Assembly (NCBI RefSeq): GCF_028473745.1
Contig: NZ_CP101137.1
Location: 6,014,001-6,078,000, forward strand
DNA length: 64,000 nucleotides
Reading direction: 5' to 3'
From: Streptomyces sp. M92
GTDB taxonomy: Bacteria; Actinomycetota; Actinomycetes; Streptomycetales; Streptomycetaceae
Below are positions 26,399 to 34,075 of the stretch, in pieces (position 1 is the first letter of the stretch; every line of letters starts with the position of its first letter). The notes beneath the pieces were generated by a model. The model saw only the letters and a list, made by a program, of their open reading frames with translations, did no database searches and was not told the DNA's origin. Made by a program: the position numbers and the translations under genes.

Positions 26399-27232
26399 AT
26401 GTGCCGATGGCTCGCCTACTCGGGAACGCCCGTGCTGCTGGAGACGCTCCTCTACCAGCCCGAGCACTCGCTCATCGACCAGAGCCTGCACGCCCGCATG
26501 GGTGTCGAGACGACGAACGGGGACGGGTTCGGCGTCGGCTGGTTCGGGCCGGAGATGACCACGCCGGCGATCGTCCGGGAGATCGGGCCGGCGTGGAGCA
26601 ACCGCAATCTGCGGGAGATCGCGAGCCATGTACGCTCGCCCCTGTTCTTCGCGCACATCCGGGCCTCGACGGGCAGCGCGGTGCAGCAGACCAACTGCCA
26701 CCCCTTCCGCCACGGCCGCTGGATGTGGATGCACAACGGCGCCATCGCCGAGTTCCACCGCCTGCGCCGGGACCTCGCCCTGGCCGTCGACCCGCGGCTC
26801 TTCCTGGACATCGAGGGCTCGACGGACTCGGAGATGATGTTCTACCTGGCGCTCACCCTCGGTCTGGAGGACGACCCCCCGACGGCTGTGGCGCGGATGG
26901 CGGGGCTGGTGGAGGAGATCGGCCACGAGCACGACGTGGAGTTCCCGCTGCAGATGACGGTCGCCGTGACCGACGGACTGCGGTTGTGGGCCTTCCGCTA
27001 CTCCAGCCAGGCCCGAACCCGGTCGCTCTACTACAGCAGCCGGGTGGAGAGCCTGCGCGCGCTGCATCCCGGGCTGCCCTTCCTCCAGGAGGCGTCCGAC
27101 GACGCCCGGCTGATCGTGTCGGAGCCCCTGGGTGACCTGCCGGGGGTCTGGAACAAGGTGCCGGAGGGCAGTTACGGGGTCGTGCAGCCCGAGGGGGACG
27201 CCCTGCGGCCCTTCACCCCCCTGCCGGCGTGA
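26399..27232 (+). CDS. class II glutamine amidotransferase (YafJ/EgtC-like)
   Basis: A 277-residue Ntn hydrolase. The nucleophile Cys2 follows the initiator Met (MCRWLAYSGTP); NGDGFGVGWF, FFAHIRASTGSAVQQTNCHPF and MHNGAIAEF are the amidotransferase binding blocks. Such proteins cleave gamma-glutamyl amides; EgtC removes glutamate from a gamma-glutamyl intermediate in ergothioneine synthesis. Beside a GCS2-like ligase the pair looks like a gamma-glutamyl attach-and-remove unit, with the substrate unknown. GGAGG precedes the ATG. It is probably co-transcribed with the ligase. Confidence 0.9.
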   Translation: MCRWLAYSGTPVLLETLLYQPEHSLIDQSLHARMGVETTNGDGFGVGWFGPEMTTPAIVREIGPAWSNRNLREIASHVRSPLFFAHIRASTGSAVQQTNCHPFRHGRWMWMHNGAIAEFHRLRRDLALAVDPRLFLDIEGSTDSEMMFYLALTLGLEDDPPTAVARMAGLVEEIGHEHDVEFPLQMTVAVTDGLRLWAFRYSSQARTRSLYYSSRVESLRALHPGLPFLQEASDDARLIVSEPLGDLPGVWNKVPEGSYGVVQPEGDALRPFTPLPA

Positions 27233-27243
27233 CCACCGCCCCG

Positions 27244-27272
27244 TTGACAGCGGCGGGTGAAGATCACACAAT
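27244..27272 (+). promoter_or_regulatory. HrdB-type promoter before the tauD-like gene
   Basis: TTGACA (27244-27249), a 17-base spacer, then CACAAT (27267-27272). The -35 is a perfect match and rare in this GC-rich DNA. The predicted start of transcription, about 27279-27280, coincides with the ATG of a short ORF. Confidence 0.7.
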
Positions 27273-27279
27273 CGGTGCC

Positions 27280-27360
27280 ATGACCACATACCGGTTCGGC
27301 ACCACGGCGGAGTGTCTTCGCGTGCCCGAGCGCACCGGATGTGAGCGTTCCGGCCGATAA
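27280..27360 (+). CDS. 26-codon leaderless upstream ORF
   Basis: ATG at 27280 to TAA at 27358 encodes a 26-residue peptide starting MTTYRFGTTAECLRV, with two cysteine codons (12 and 21) and five arginines. It begins at the predicted transcription start, so it would be translated without a ribosome site. It resembles the cysteine-containing leader peptides that control sulfur genes in actinobacteria, but its cysteines are not adjacent. Proposed role: sensing translation upstream of the tauD-like gene. Confidence 0.45.
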   Translation: MTTYRFGTTAECLRVPERTGCERSGR

Positions 27361-27420
27361 CCGGCCGCCCACGGGCTGAGTCCCGCTCTCCGGCGAACAG
27401 CCCGGAGCACCTTCTTTCTT
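27351..27420 (+). promoter_or_regulatory. candidate attenuator between the leader ORF and tauD-like gene
   Basis: Three stems are possible. CGGCCG-ATAAC-CGGCCG (27351-27367) spans the leader stop codon. CTCCGG/CCGGAG (27388-27393 with 27402-27407) is followed by CTTCTTTCTT, the most T-rich run in the area, like an intrinsic terminator. CGGGCTG (27372-27378) can pair with CAGCCCG (27398-27404), which would open the terminator. Terminator and antiterminator are mutually exclusive. In DNA this GC-rich chance pairing is common, so this is a model. Confidence 0.45.
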
Positions 27421-27509
27421 CCTGGCCATCACGCCTCGCCGTGGTGCCGCCATGGCCCGTACCCGTACCACCGCACATGTCTGTATCACCACGAATGGGG
27501 AGGATTCCC

Positions 27510-28448
27510 ATGACCGTCATGTCTGCCGCACCCGCTGTCGAACTGCGTGAAGCGCGTATTCCGGCCGACGGCCTGTACGAGGGGCGGCGCGTGCTGCGCC
27601 GGCTGCCCGAGGGGTGGGAGGAGCGGCCGTACGAACGCTTCGAGGTCGTTCCGCAGGCCCGGACCATCGGCGCCGAGATCAGGGGCGTCGACCTGTCGCG
27701 TCCGCTGACTCCCGCGCTGCGCGAGGAGTTGAACCGCGCCCTGCTGGAGTGGAAGGTGCTGTTCTTCCGCTCCCAGCACCTCACCTCCGGGCAGCAGCGC
27801 GCGTTCGCGGGCAACTGGGGCGAGCTGGAGACCAATCCCCTGCTCGCCGCCGGTTCCAGTGAGGACGTCGTGCGGTTCGACAAGCGCGACGGCGCCGTCC
27901 CGACGTACGAGAACGTCTGGCACACCGACGTCACCTTCCGCGAGCGGCCCGCGCTCGGCGCGGTGCTCCAGTTGCGCGAGGTGCCGCCGTTGGGCGGGGA
28001 CACGATGTGGGCGGACATGGCCGCCGCCTACGACAACCTCCCCCAGGAGGTGAAGGACCGCGTCGACGGCGCCCGCGCCGTGCACGACTTCATCCCCGGC
28101 TTCGCCAGGTTCTACGGACCCGAACGGCTCGTCCCGCACCAGGACCTCTTCCCGCCCGTGGAGCACCCCGTCGTGCGCACCCACCCGGAGACCGGGCGGC
28201 GCATGCTGTTCGTCAACACGTCCTTCACCACCCACATCACCGGCATGGACCGGGACGAGAGCGACCGGCTGCTGCGCTTCCTGTTCCAGCAGGCGCACGT
28301 GCCCGAGTACCAGGTCCGCTTCCGCTGGCAGCCCGGCGACGTCGCCTTCTGGGACAATCGGGCCACGCAGCACTACGCCGTCGGCGACTACGGCTCCGAG
28401 CGCCGGGTCGCGGAACGCGTCGCCATCGAGGGTGACCGCCCCTTCTGA
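27510..28448 (+). CDS. TauD/TfdA-family 2-oxoglutarate dioxygenase
   Basis: A 312-residue non-heme iron oxygenase. The iron ligands are seen as His138 and Asp140 in VWHTDVTF and His288 in ATQHYAVGDY; GVDLSRPLTPALREEL is the family N-terminal block, and the 2-oxoglutarate-binding arginine lies near residue 300 in RVAERVAIEGD. TauD and relatives hydroxylate alpha-sulfonates or sulfate esters so that sulfite or sulfate is released; the true substrate is unknown here. GGGGAGG is well placed before the ATG. The gene stands alone behind a possible attenuator and ends in a hairpin. Confidence 0.9.
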   Translation: MTVMSAAPAVELREARIPADGLYEGRRVLRRLPEGWEERPYERFEVVPQARTIGAEIRGVDLSRPLTPALREELNRALLEWKVLFFRSQHLTSGQQRAFAGNWGELETNPLLAAGSSEDVVRFDKRDGAVPTYENVWHTDVTFRERPALGAVLQLREVPPLGGDTMWADMAAAYDNLPQEVKDRVDGARAVHDFIPGFARFYGPERLVPHQDLFPPVEHPVVRTHPETGRRMLFVNTSFTTHITGMDRDESDRLLRFLFQQAHVPEYQVRFRWQPGDVAFWDNRATQHYAVGDYGSERRVAERVAIEGDRPF

Positions 28449-28460
28449 CCCGCCGCGTGC

Positions 28461-28488
28461 GGCCGGAGGCGGCGGTTCGCCTCCGGCC
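28461..28488. terminator. hairpin terminator
   Basis: GGCCGGAGGCG and CGCCTCCGGCC form an 11-bp perfect stem with a six-base loop, 12 bases after the dioxygenase stop; it also faces the decayed GH2 gene on the other strand. Confidence 0.8.
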
Positions 28489-28496
28489 CAGGTGCC

Positions 28497-28838
28497 CTAC
28501 GCGGGACTCTGCTCCTCCTCGATGACGGCCGGGCGCGCCTGCGCGGCGCGGAGGCGCTCGATGTCGAGCTTGACCCCGCGGTCGAAGCGGTAGACGCCGT
28601 TCTGCTCCTGGAAGACGTCGGTCAGCTGCGTGTAGCAGTAGCCGAACATGTCGCGGTCCGACAGGAGTACTTCGGTGAGGCCGGCGAACCGCTCGTGGAA
28701 CTCCTCCTCGTCGCGGACGCGTTCGCCGTAGCCCCAGGAGACGGTGCGGTCCTCGCCGGACCGGTCGGCGGCCGCCTCGGGGTCCCACTAGATGCCGCCG
28801 AACTCGCTGACGAAGTACGGCTGTCCGCGGTAGGACGC
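28497..28838 (-). pseudogene. C-terminal fragment of a GH2-type beta-galactosidase/glucuronidase
   Basis: Reading leftward: YRGQPYFVSEFGGI, then TAG (28788-28790), then WDPEAAADRSGEDRTVSWGYG (part), EEEFHERFAGLTEVL, MFGYCYTQLTDVFQEQNGVYRF and a stop at 28497. This is the conserved end of the GH2 barrel, where the block SEFGGIWW normally holds no stop, so a TGG-to-TAG change is likely. Only about 110 residues of an enzyme of roughly 600 remain. At about 28838 it is joined out of frame to a transporter fragment by a deletion. Confidence 0.82.
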
Positions 28839-29217
28839 CGAACTCGGCGAGCAGGTCCAGGTCGAAGGGGTCGACCAGGCCGCCGGGCGCGTACCCCGCG
28901 AGCCGGGACAGGTGCATCGCGGCCACGTCGGAGGCCCGTCCGCCGGCGGCGGACATGGCGAGCTTGGTGTAGTACGACGGTCCCCAGTCGAGGATCGTGC
29001 GGTCGACCTCGAAGCCCTTGGCACCCCCGGCGCCCTTGGACACGGCCTCGATCATCTCGTCCATCAGCATGCCGTCGCCGCCCTGGAACAGGTCCCAGAC
29101 GCTCAGCGAGGAGGCTCCGGAGGCGGAGGCCGGTGAGGCGCAGCCGGACAGCGGGCCGGCGGCGAGCAGGCCTCCGGCCGCGGCCGCCCCCTGGGCAGGC
29201 AAACGGGAACTCATCAC
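28839..29217 (-). pseudogene. N-terminal fragment of an ABC sugar-binding lipoprotein
   Basis: A lipoprotein signal with lipobox LSGC near residue 24 is followed by the start of a family-1 solute-binding fold (LSVWDLFQGGDGMLMDEMIEA, KGFEVDRTILDWGPSYYTKL in part, DVAAMHLSRLAGYAPGGLVDPFDLDLL). After about 125 residues it runs into the GH2 fragment. The permease genes expected between these two are absent, so one deletion probably removed them and fused the flanks. It starts beside the LacI-type operator at 29257. Confidence 0.85.
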
Positions 29218-29256
29218 GGACCTTTCGACGGCCGGACGCTCATGCGGTGGCTAGTC

Positions 29257-29272
29257 TTTACATCGATGTACA
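29257..29272. promoter_or_regulatory. LacI-family operator, copy 1
   Basis: TTTACATCGATGTACA contains the perfect 12-bp palindrome TACATCGATGTA with the CG centre typical of LacI-family operators. It lies between the divergent binding-protein remnant and the lacI gene. An identical sequence, inverted, is at 31476. Confidence 0.8.
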
Positions 29273-29359
29273 TTGGCTGCAGAGAGGCGGCGCCCGGGTT
29301 GGGGGTGACCGACTGCCGGGACATAAACTCGGGCAGCGCGAGGAGGCAGGGAGGTCTCG

Positions 29360-30415
29360 GTGGCACGGCCCAGGATCAAGGACGTCGCACGTCACGCGGG
29401 CGTGTCGGAGAAGACGGTGTCCAATGTCATCAACGACTACGCCCATGTCTCCGACCGGACCCGACGCGTGGTGCGGGAGGCCATAGAACAGCTCGGCTAC
29501 CGGGTGAACCTGGCCGGCCGTCACCTGCGCAGGGGCCGTACCGGCATCATCGCCCTGGTCGTGCCCGAGCTGGACATCCCGTACTTCGCGGAGCTGGCCC
29601 GGCACGTCGTCCGGGAGGCCGAGAAGTGCTCCCTGACCGTCCTGATCCACCAGTCCGGCGCGGACCGCGCCCACGAGCTGGCGGCGCTGGCCGGTTTCGG
29701 CTCCACGTTCGTGGACGGGATCATCCTGAGCCCGCTCGCCCTGACCGCCGACGATCTGCGGGGCCGCGCGGGCGCCCCGCCCACCGTGCTGCTCGGTGAG
29801 CTGCTGGAGGAGGGCGCCGACCACGTGGCGATCGACAACGAACGGGCCGCGCGCGAGGCCACCGGCCACCTGATCGCGCTCGGCCGCCGCACCGTCCTGG
29901 CCGTGGGCGGGCGCGACGACCCGGGCCTCGGCACGGCTCAGGCCCGCACCCGCGGCTACCGTGCGGCCCTGATCGAGGCGGGCATCGCCTACGACCCGGC
30001 CGCGCTGCTGCCGGTCGAGTCTTTCCGGATGCCCGACGGGGCCGAGGCGGTGGCGCGGGCGCTCGGCGCGGGCCTGCGGCCGGACGCGCTGCTCTGCCTC
30101 AACGACCAGCTGGCGCTGGGGGCGTTGCGCACCCTGCACGAACACGGGATCCGGGTGCCCGAGGACGTCGCGGTCATCGGCTTCGACGACGTGGAAGGCG
30201 GGCGGTACTCCGTGCCGACGCTGAGCACGGTGGCGCCCGACAAGGCGGCGGTGGCCAGGGTCGCGGTGCAACTGCTCCAGCACCGCATCGAGGAGGCGAC
30301 CGGACCGGAGGGCGTGAGCGAGGACGCGGAGTCCGGTGTGCTCTCGCCCCAGGACCGCATCGTGGCCCACCGGCTCGTCCTGCGGGAGAGCACGGAGGGC
30401 CACGACCGGAGCTGA
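29360..30415 (+). CDS. LacI-family regulator
   Basis: A 351-residue repressor: an N-terminal helix-turn-helix and hinge (IKDVARHAGVSEKTVSNVIN and LAGRHLRRGRT) and a periplasmic-binding-like sugar domain with DGIILSPLALT, DHVAIDNERAAREAT and CLNDQLALGALR. The GTG start has AGGGAGG upstream. It sits among sugar genes and almost certainly binds the two 16-bp palindromes that flank it, upstream of the transporter remnant (29257) and of the GH43 gene (31476). It appears intact although its targets have decayed. Confidence 0.93.
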   Translation: MARPRIKDVARHAGVSEKTVSNVINDYAHVSDRTRRVVREAIEQLGYRVNLAGRHLRRGRTGIIALVVPELDIPYFAELARHVVREAEKCSLTVLIHQSGADRAHELAALAGFGSTFVDGIILSPLALTADDLRGRAGAPPTVLLGELLEEGADHVAIDNERAAREATGHLIALGRRTVLAVGGRDDPGLGTAQARTRGYRAALIEAGIAYDPAALLPVESFRMPDGAEAVARALGAGLRPDALLCLNDQLALGALRTLHEHGIRVPEDVAVIGFDDVEGGRYSVPTLSTVAPDKAAVARVAVQLLQHRIEEATGPEGVSEDAESGVLSPQDRIVAHRLVLRESTEGHDRS

Positions 30416-30437
30416 CGGCCGTCCTTCGCCGGACGCG

Positions 30438-31482
30438 TCAGTTCACGTAGACCTCGGCGCGGTCGACGCTCACGAAGGACGCGCCCCGGACCGGGGGTTG
30501 CGCTCCCCCGTCACACGGACACGCAGGGTGTGCTCGCCGTACGGGAGCCTGGGGCTGACGTACTGCACCGCCTCGCCGACGCGGATCGGGCCGTGGAAGT
30601 CCACCCGCTGCTCCGGGCCGCCGTCGACGCTGATGCCGGCGTAGCCGTTGCCGGTGTCCTTGACGGAGAGCAGGGCGATACGGGTGCCGGTGAAGGTGGC
30701 CGTGGCCCCGGCCCGGTCGCTCCAGTGGTCGTCGCTCCAGAAGCACTGCGTGGCGCAGCCCGTGCCCGAGTTCCAGGCGCCGCGCACCTCGGGGCAGCCA
30801 CCGGCGGCGTCGATGGCGACGGCGTCGCCGGAGACGGTGTAAGGGTCGGACATCGGGGCGATGTTGATGCCGTTGTGCTGGTACTGGTTGACGCCGCTGT
30901 AGGCGAGGTAGAGGCGGCCGCCGAGTCGGAGGATGCTCGCGTCGATGGCGAAGTCGTCCGCGTGGTTGGGCGGGGCGGGCTTCGCCTTGAAGCGGTAGGG
31001 GCCGGCCGGGTCGTCGCCCTCCGACTCCAGGACGTACAGCCGGTGGTGCTCGTCGACGCCGTCGTCGGCCGTGTAGTACAGGTACCAGCGGCTACCGAAG
31101 CGGTAGAACTCCGGCGCGCAGATGTTGCGGTTGCGGGACGGGTCGGAGTCCGTCCACACGGTGACCGGGTCGGCGGTCAGCAGGGTACCCAGCGACGGGA
31201 GCGCCACATGCGGACGCTGTCGCCCTGGGTGGCGGTGAGGTAGTAGTTCCCCTTCCAGTGCGTCACGAACGGGTCGGGCCCGGTGTTGAGCGGGTTGCGG
31301 AACGTGCCGGCCGCGGTGGGGCGCGGGGCCGACGACGCGTCGTCCGCGGCGGCCGGGGCGGTGCACACGGGCAGCAGGCCGACGAGGAGCCCGAGGAGGG
31401 CGACGGCCAGCAGGCCGGCGTGCGCGCGGGGGGTGGCGGGAGGGGCTGGGAAGCACGAGGGGTCCTTTCCACAGCTGTACAT
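30438..31482 (-). pseudogene. secreted GH43-type arabinanase/xylosidase, frameshifted
   Basis: The parts of a family-43 glycoside hydrolase with a C-terminal sugar-binding-like domain are visible in different frames. These are a signal sequence (LLAVALLGLLVGLLPV), FRNPLNTGPDPFVTHWKGNYYL (part), then after a one-base loss near 31200 SLGTLLTADPVTVW, CAPEFYRFGSRWYLYYT, and a domain with FTGTRIALLSVKDTGNGYAGI. A second slip near 30490 is needed to reach SFVSVDRAEVYVN and the stop at 30438. A further slip in a C6 run near 31430 would link the signal sequence to an RBS-equipped GTG. The region between GGCPEVRG and the C-terminal domain is also short. An exported arabinose- or xylose-releasing role is inferred. 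Confidence 0.8.
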
Positions 31483-31491
31483 CGATGTAAA
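31476..31491. promoter_or_regulatory. LacI-family operator, copy 2
   Basis: TGTACATCGATGTAAA is the exact reverse complement of the 16-bp operator at 29257. It sits at the start of the GH43 gene, overlapping its nominal ATG, which argues that translation starts downstream. Confidence 0.8.
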
Positions 31492-31540
31492 GACGGGGTG
31501 TCACGGCAGGGACGGCTCGCACCACTGCCAACGGGGCGAA

Positions 31541-31598
31541 AAATGGTATTCCATTTACGGCAGACCTCTTGACGGTCCGGTTTGGCGAAAACTACGTT
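31541..31598 (+). promoter_or_regulatory. GntR-type operator and promoter of the NCS1 permease unit
   Basis: AAATGGTATTCCATTT (31541-31556) is a perfect 6-bp-arm dyad around TATT, of the TGG-N-CCA type used by FadR-subfamily GntR proteins. It is followed by TTGACG (31569-31574) and TACGTT (31593-31598) with an 18-base spacer. A GntR gene ends this three-gene unit, so it is the likely binder. Confidence 0.55.
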
Positions 31599-31683
31599 CT
31601 CTTCACCGGAACGCCGCTTCCGCTTTGTGGAATCTTCCGAACTCCCCTCCCCCTCCCCCGCTCCCCGGACCCAGGAGTCCCGT

Positions 31684-33171
31684 ATGACTGCCCTGGAAGA
31701 CCGCCGCTCGCCCGCCGGGACCGACGGCACCGCCACCAGCTCCGGCCTCTACACCTACGACCTGGCCCCGACGAAGCGGGAAGGGCGCCGCTGGGGCGCC
31801 TACAACGTCTTCACGCTCTGGGCCAACGACGTGCACAGCCTGGGCAATTACGCGTTCGCCATCGGACTGTTCGCCCTCGGACTGAACGTGTGGGGCATCC
31901 TCGCCGCCTTCGCGCTCGCCTCGGTCCTGCTCTTCCTGCTCCTGACCCTGTCCGGGTTCATGGGGCACAAGACGGGCGTGCCGTTCCCGGTCATGAGCCG
32001 CATCGCGTTCGGCGTCAAGGGCGCGCAGATACCGGCCGCCGTCCGAGGAGCCGTGGCCATCGCCTGGTTTGGTATCCAGACCTATCTTGCCTCGGCCGTG
32101 CTGAGCACCCTCCTGGTGGCCATGGCCCCGGACCTGGCCCGCCTGGACACGAACTCCCTGCTCGGCCAGTCGACGCTCGGCTGGATCACCTTCCTGGTCC
32201 TGTGGGCCGTGCAGGTCGTCATCGTCAGCTACGGGATGCAGATGATCCGCCGGTACATGGCGTTCGCGGCGCCCACCACGCTGCTCACCATGTGCGCCCT
32301 GGCCGTGTGGATGTTCGTCCGCGCGGACGGTTCGGTCTCGCTGTCCGTCGACGACCCGCTCACCGGCGGCGCGATGTGGCTCCAGGTGCTTCAGGCCGCC
32401 GCGCTGTGGGTGGTGATCTACGGAACGTTCGTGCTGAACTTCTGCGACTTCACCCGGTCCGCGCGCAGCCGCGGCTCCATCGTGCGCGGGAACGTCATCG
32501 GCATCCCGGTGAACATGCTCTTCTTCGCCGTCATCGTGGCGGTCCTCAGCGGAGCGCAGTTCAGCCTCGACGGGCGCGTCATCACCAGCCCGACGGACAT
32601 CGTGCGCAGCGTGCCCAACATGTTCCTGCTCGCCGTCGCCTCGCTGGCCCTCATCGCCCTGACCGTGGCGGTGAATCTGCTGGCCAACTTCGTCGCCCCG
32701 ATCTACGCCCTGGTCAACCTCTTCCCCCGCCGGCTCGACTTCCGCCGCGCGGGACTGGTGAGCGCGGTGCTGGGCCTGGTCATCACGCCCTGGAACCTCT
32801 ACAACAGCCCGGTCGTCGTCAACTACTTCCTCGGCGGGCTCGGGGCGCTGCTCGGCCCGCTGTTCGGCGTGATCATGGCGGACTACTGGCTGCTGCGGAA
32901 GGCCCGCGTGAACGTGCCGGCCCTCTACACCGAGGACGCGGGGGCGGAGTACCACTACCGCCGCGGCTACAACCCGCGGGCCGTCGCCGCCTTCGTGCCG
33001 AGTGCCGCGATCGCCGTCGTCGTCGCCCTGGTGCCCTGGTTCCACGCCGCGGCCGGCTTCTCCTGGTTCATCGGGGCGGCCCTCGCCGCCGCGCTGTACG
33101 CGGCCGTCGCCGACCGATCCTCCCCGATCCGCGACGTGGACGGCGAGTCCATCGCCGTCGCCGCGGAATAG
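31684..33171 (+). CDS. NCS1-family nucleobase/allantoin/hydantoin permease
   Basis: A 495-residue membrane protein with 12 predicted TMs, matching nucleobase:cation symporter-1 proteins (Mhp1, allantoin and uracil permeases). Characteristic features are the N-terminal WGAYNVFTLWANDVHSLGNYAFA (part), GVPFPVMSRIAFGVKGA, IAWFGIQTYL and NLLANFVAPIYALVNLFP. They import hydantoins, allantoin or pyrimidines with sodium or protons. It is followed at 49 bases by a hydantoin-racemase-like gene and then by a GntR regulator, consistent with a purine/hydantoin salvage unit. Confidence 0.9.
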   Translation: MTALEDRRSPAGTDGTATSSGLYTYDLAPTKREGRRWGAYNVFTLWANDVHSLGNYAFAIGLFALGLNVWGILAAFALASVLLFLLLTLSGFMGHKTGVPFPVMSRIAFGVKGAQIPAAVRGAVAIAWFGIQTYLASAVLSTLLVAMAPDLARLDTNSLLGQSTLGWITFLVLWAVQVVIVSYGMQMIRRYMAFAAPTTLLTMCALAVWMFVRADGSVSLSVDDPLTGGAMWLQVLQAAALWVVIYGTFVLNFCDFTRSARSRGSIVRGNVIGIPVNMLFFAVIVAVLSGAQFSLDGRVITSPTDIVRSVPNMFLLAVASLALIALTVAVNLLANFVAPIYALVNLFPRRLDFRRAGLVSAVLGLVITPWNLYNSPVVVNYFLGGLGALLGPLFGVIMADYWLLRKARVNVPALYTEDAGAEYHYRRGYNPRAVAAFVPSAAIAVVVALVPWFHAAAGFSWFIGAALAAALYAAVADRSSPIRDVDGESIAVAAE

Positions 33172-33220
33172 TCCCGGCACCGTCGCGCGCCGTACCCCCT
33201 TTCGAGCAGAAGGCCCCTTC

Positions 33221-33946
33221 ATGCGCATCCTCGTGGTCAACGTCAACACCACGCAGTCCATCACCGACGCGATCGGCAAGCAGGCGGCGCTCGCCGCCTC
33301 GCCGGGCACCGAGATCGTCCCGTTGACCCCCTCCTTCGGCGCGGAGTCCGTCGAGGGCAACTACGAGAGCTACCTGGCGGCGGTCGCCGTCATGGAGACC
33401 GTGCGGGCCCACCCGGAGCCCTTCGACGCGGTGATCCAGGCCGGATACGGCGAACACGGCAGGGAGGGACTGCAGGAACTGCTCGACGTCCCCGTCGTCG
33501 ACATCACCGAGGCCGCGGCGAGCACGGCGCGGTTCCTGGGCCGCCGGTACTCCGTCGTCACCACCCTGGACCGGACGGTCCCGCTGATCGAGGAGCGGCT
33601 GGAGGTGGCGGGCCTGAGTGCCCGGTGCGCCTCGGTGCGGGCCAGCGGGCTCGCCGTGCTCGCGCTGGAGCGGGACGAGCGGGCGGCCGTGGAGGCCATC
33701 ACCGAGCAGGCCGCCCGCGCGGTCGAGGACGACCGGGCCGAGGTGATCTGCCTCGGCTGCGGCGGCATGGCCGGTCTCGCCGAACGCGTGGTGGAGCGGA
33801 CCGGTGTCCCCGTGGTCGACGGGGTCGCCGCAGCAGTGACGATCGCCGAGTCGCTGGTCCGGCTGGGTCTGTCCACGTCCAAGGTGCGCACCTACGCCCG
33901 TCCGCGCACCAAGCGGATCGTCAACTGGCCCCCGAAGGCCGGCTGA
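33221..33946 (+). CDS. Asp/Glu/hydantoin racemase family protein
   Basis: A 241-residue protein of the Asp/Glu racemase superfamily, closest to hydantoin/allantoin racemases (start RILVVNVNTTQSITDAI; end near GVAAAVTIAESLVRLGL). Those enzymes use two cysteines. The second is present (Cys180 in LGCGGMAGL), but the first, expected in the pattern ACxGDPG, is Gly75 in QAGYGEHG. With one acid/base lost, racemisation is doubtful; it may be a decarboxylase or a hydrolase-like relative. It follows the NCS1 permease, whose substrate it presumably handles. Confidence 0.82.
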   Translation: MRILVVNVNTTQSITDAIGKQAALAASPGTEIVPLTPSFGAESVEGNYESYLAAVAVMETVRAHPEPFDAVIQAGYGEHGREGLQELLDVPVVDITEAAASTARFLGRRYSVVTTLDRTVPLIEERLEVAGLSARCASVRASGLAVLALERDERAAVEAITEQAARAVEDDRAEVICLGCGGMAGLAERVVERTGVPVVDGVAAAVTIAESLVRLGLSTSKVRTYARPRTKRIVNWPPKAG

Positions 33947-34075
33947 CCCCGCCCGCGCCGTCCCCCGCTCCACGGGCCGCGACCGGTCCCGGGGTATTCT
34001 GACGGGCCGCCCGACCGACGCGCCGCACCGCCCGGTCGGCGTGGCTCGGAACGGGAAGACGGACGAAGGACGGCG

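Noticed and set aside
28497..31482. Transposon insertion as the cause of the broken sugar locus
   Set aside because: No transposase, terminal repeats or target duplications; a deletion plus slips explains what is seen.
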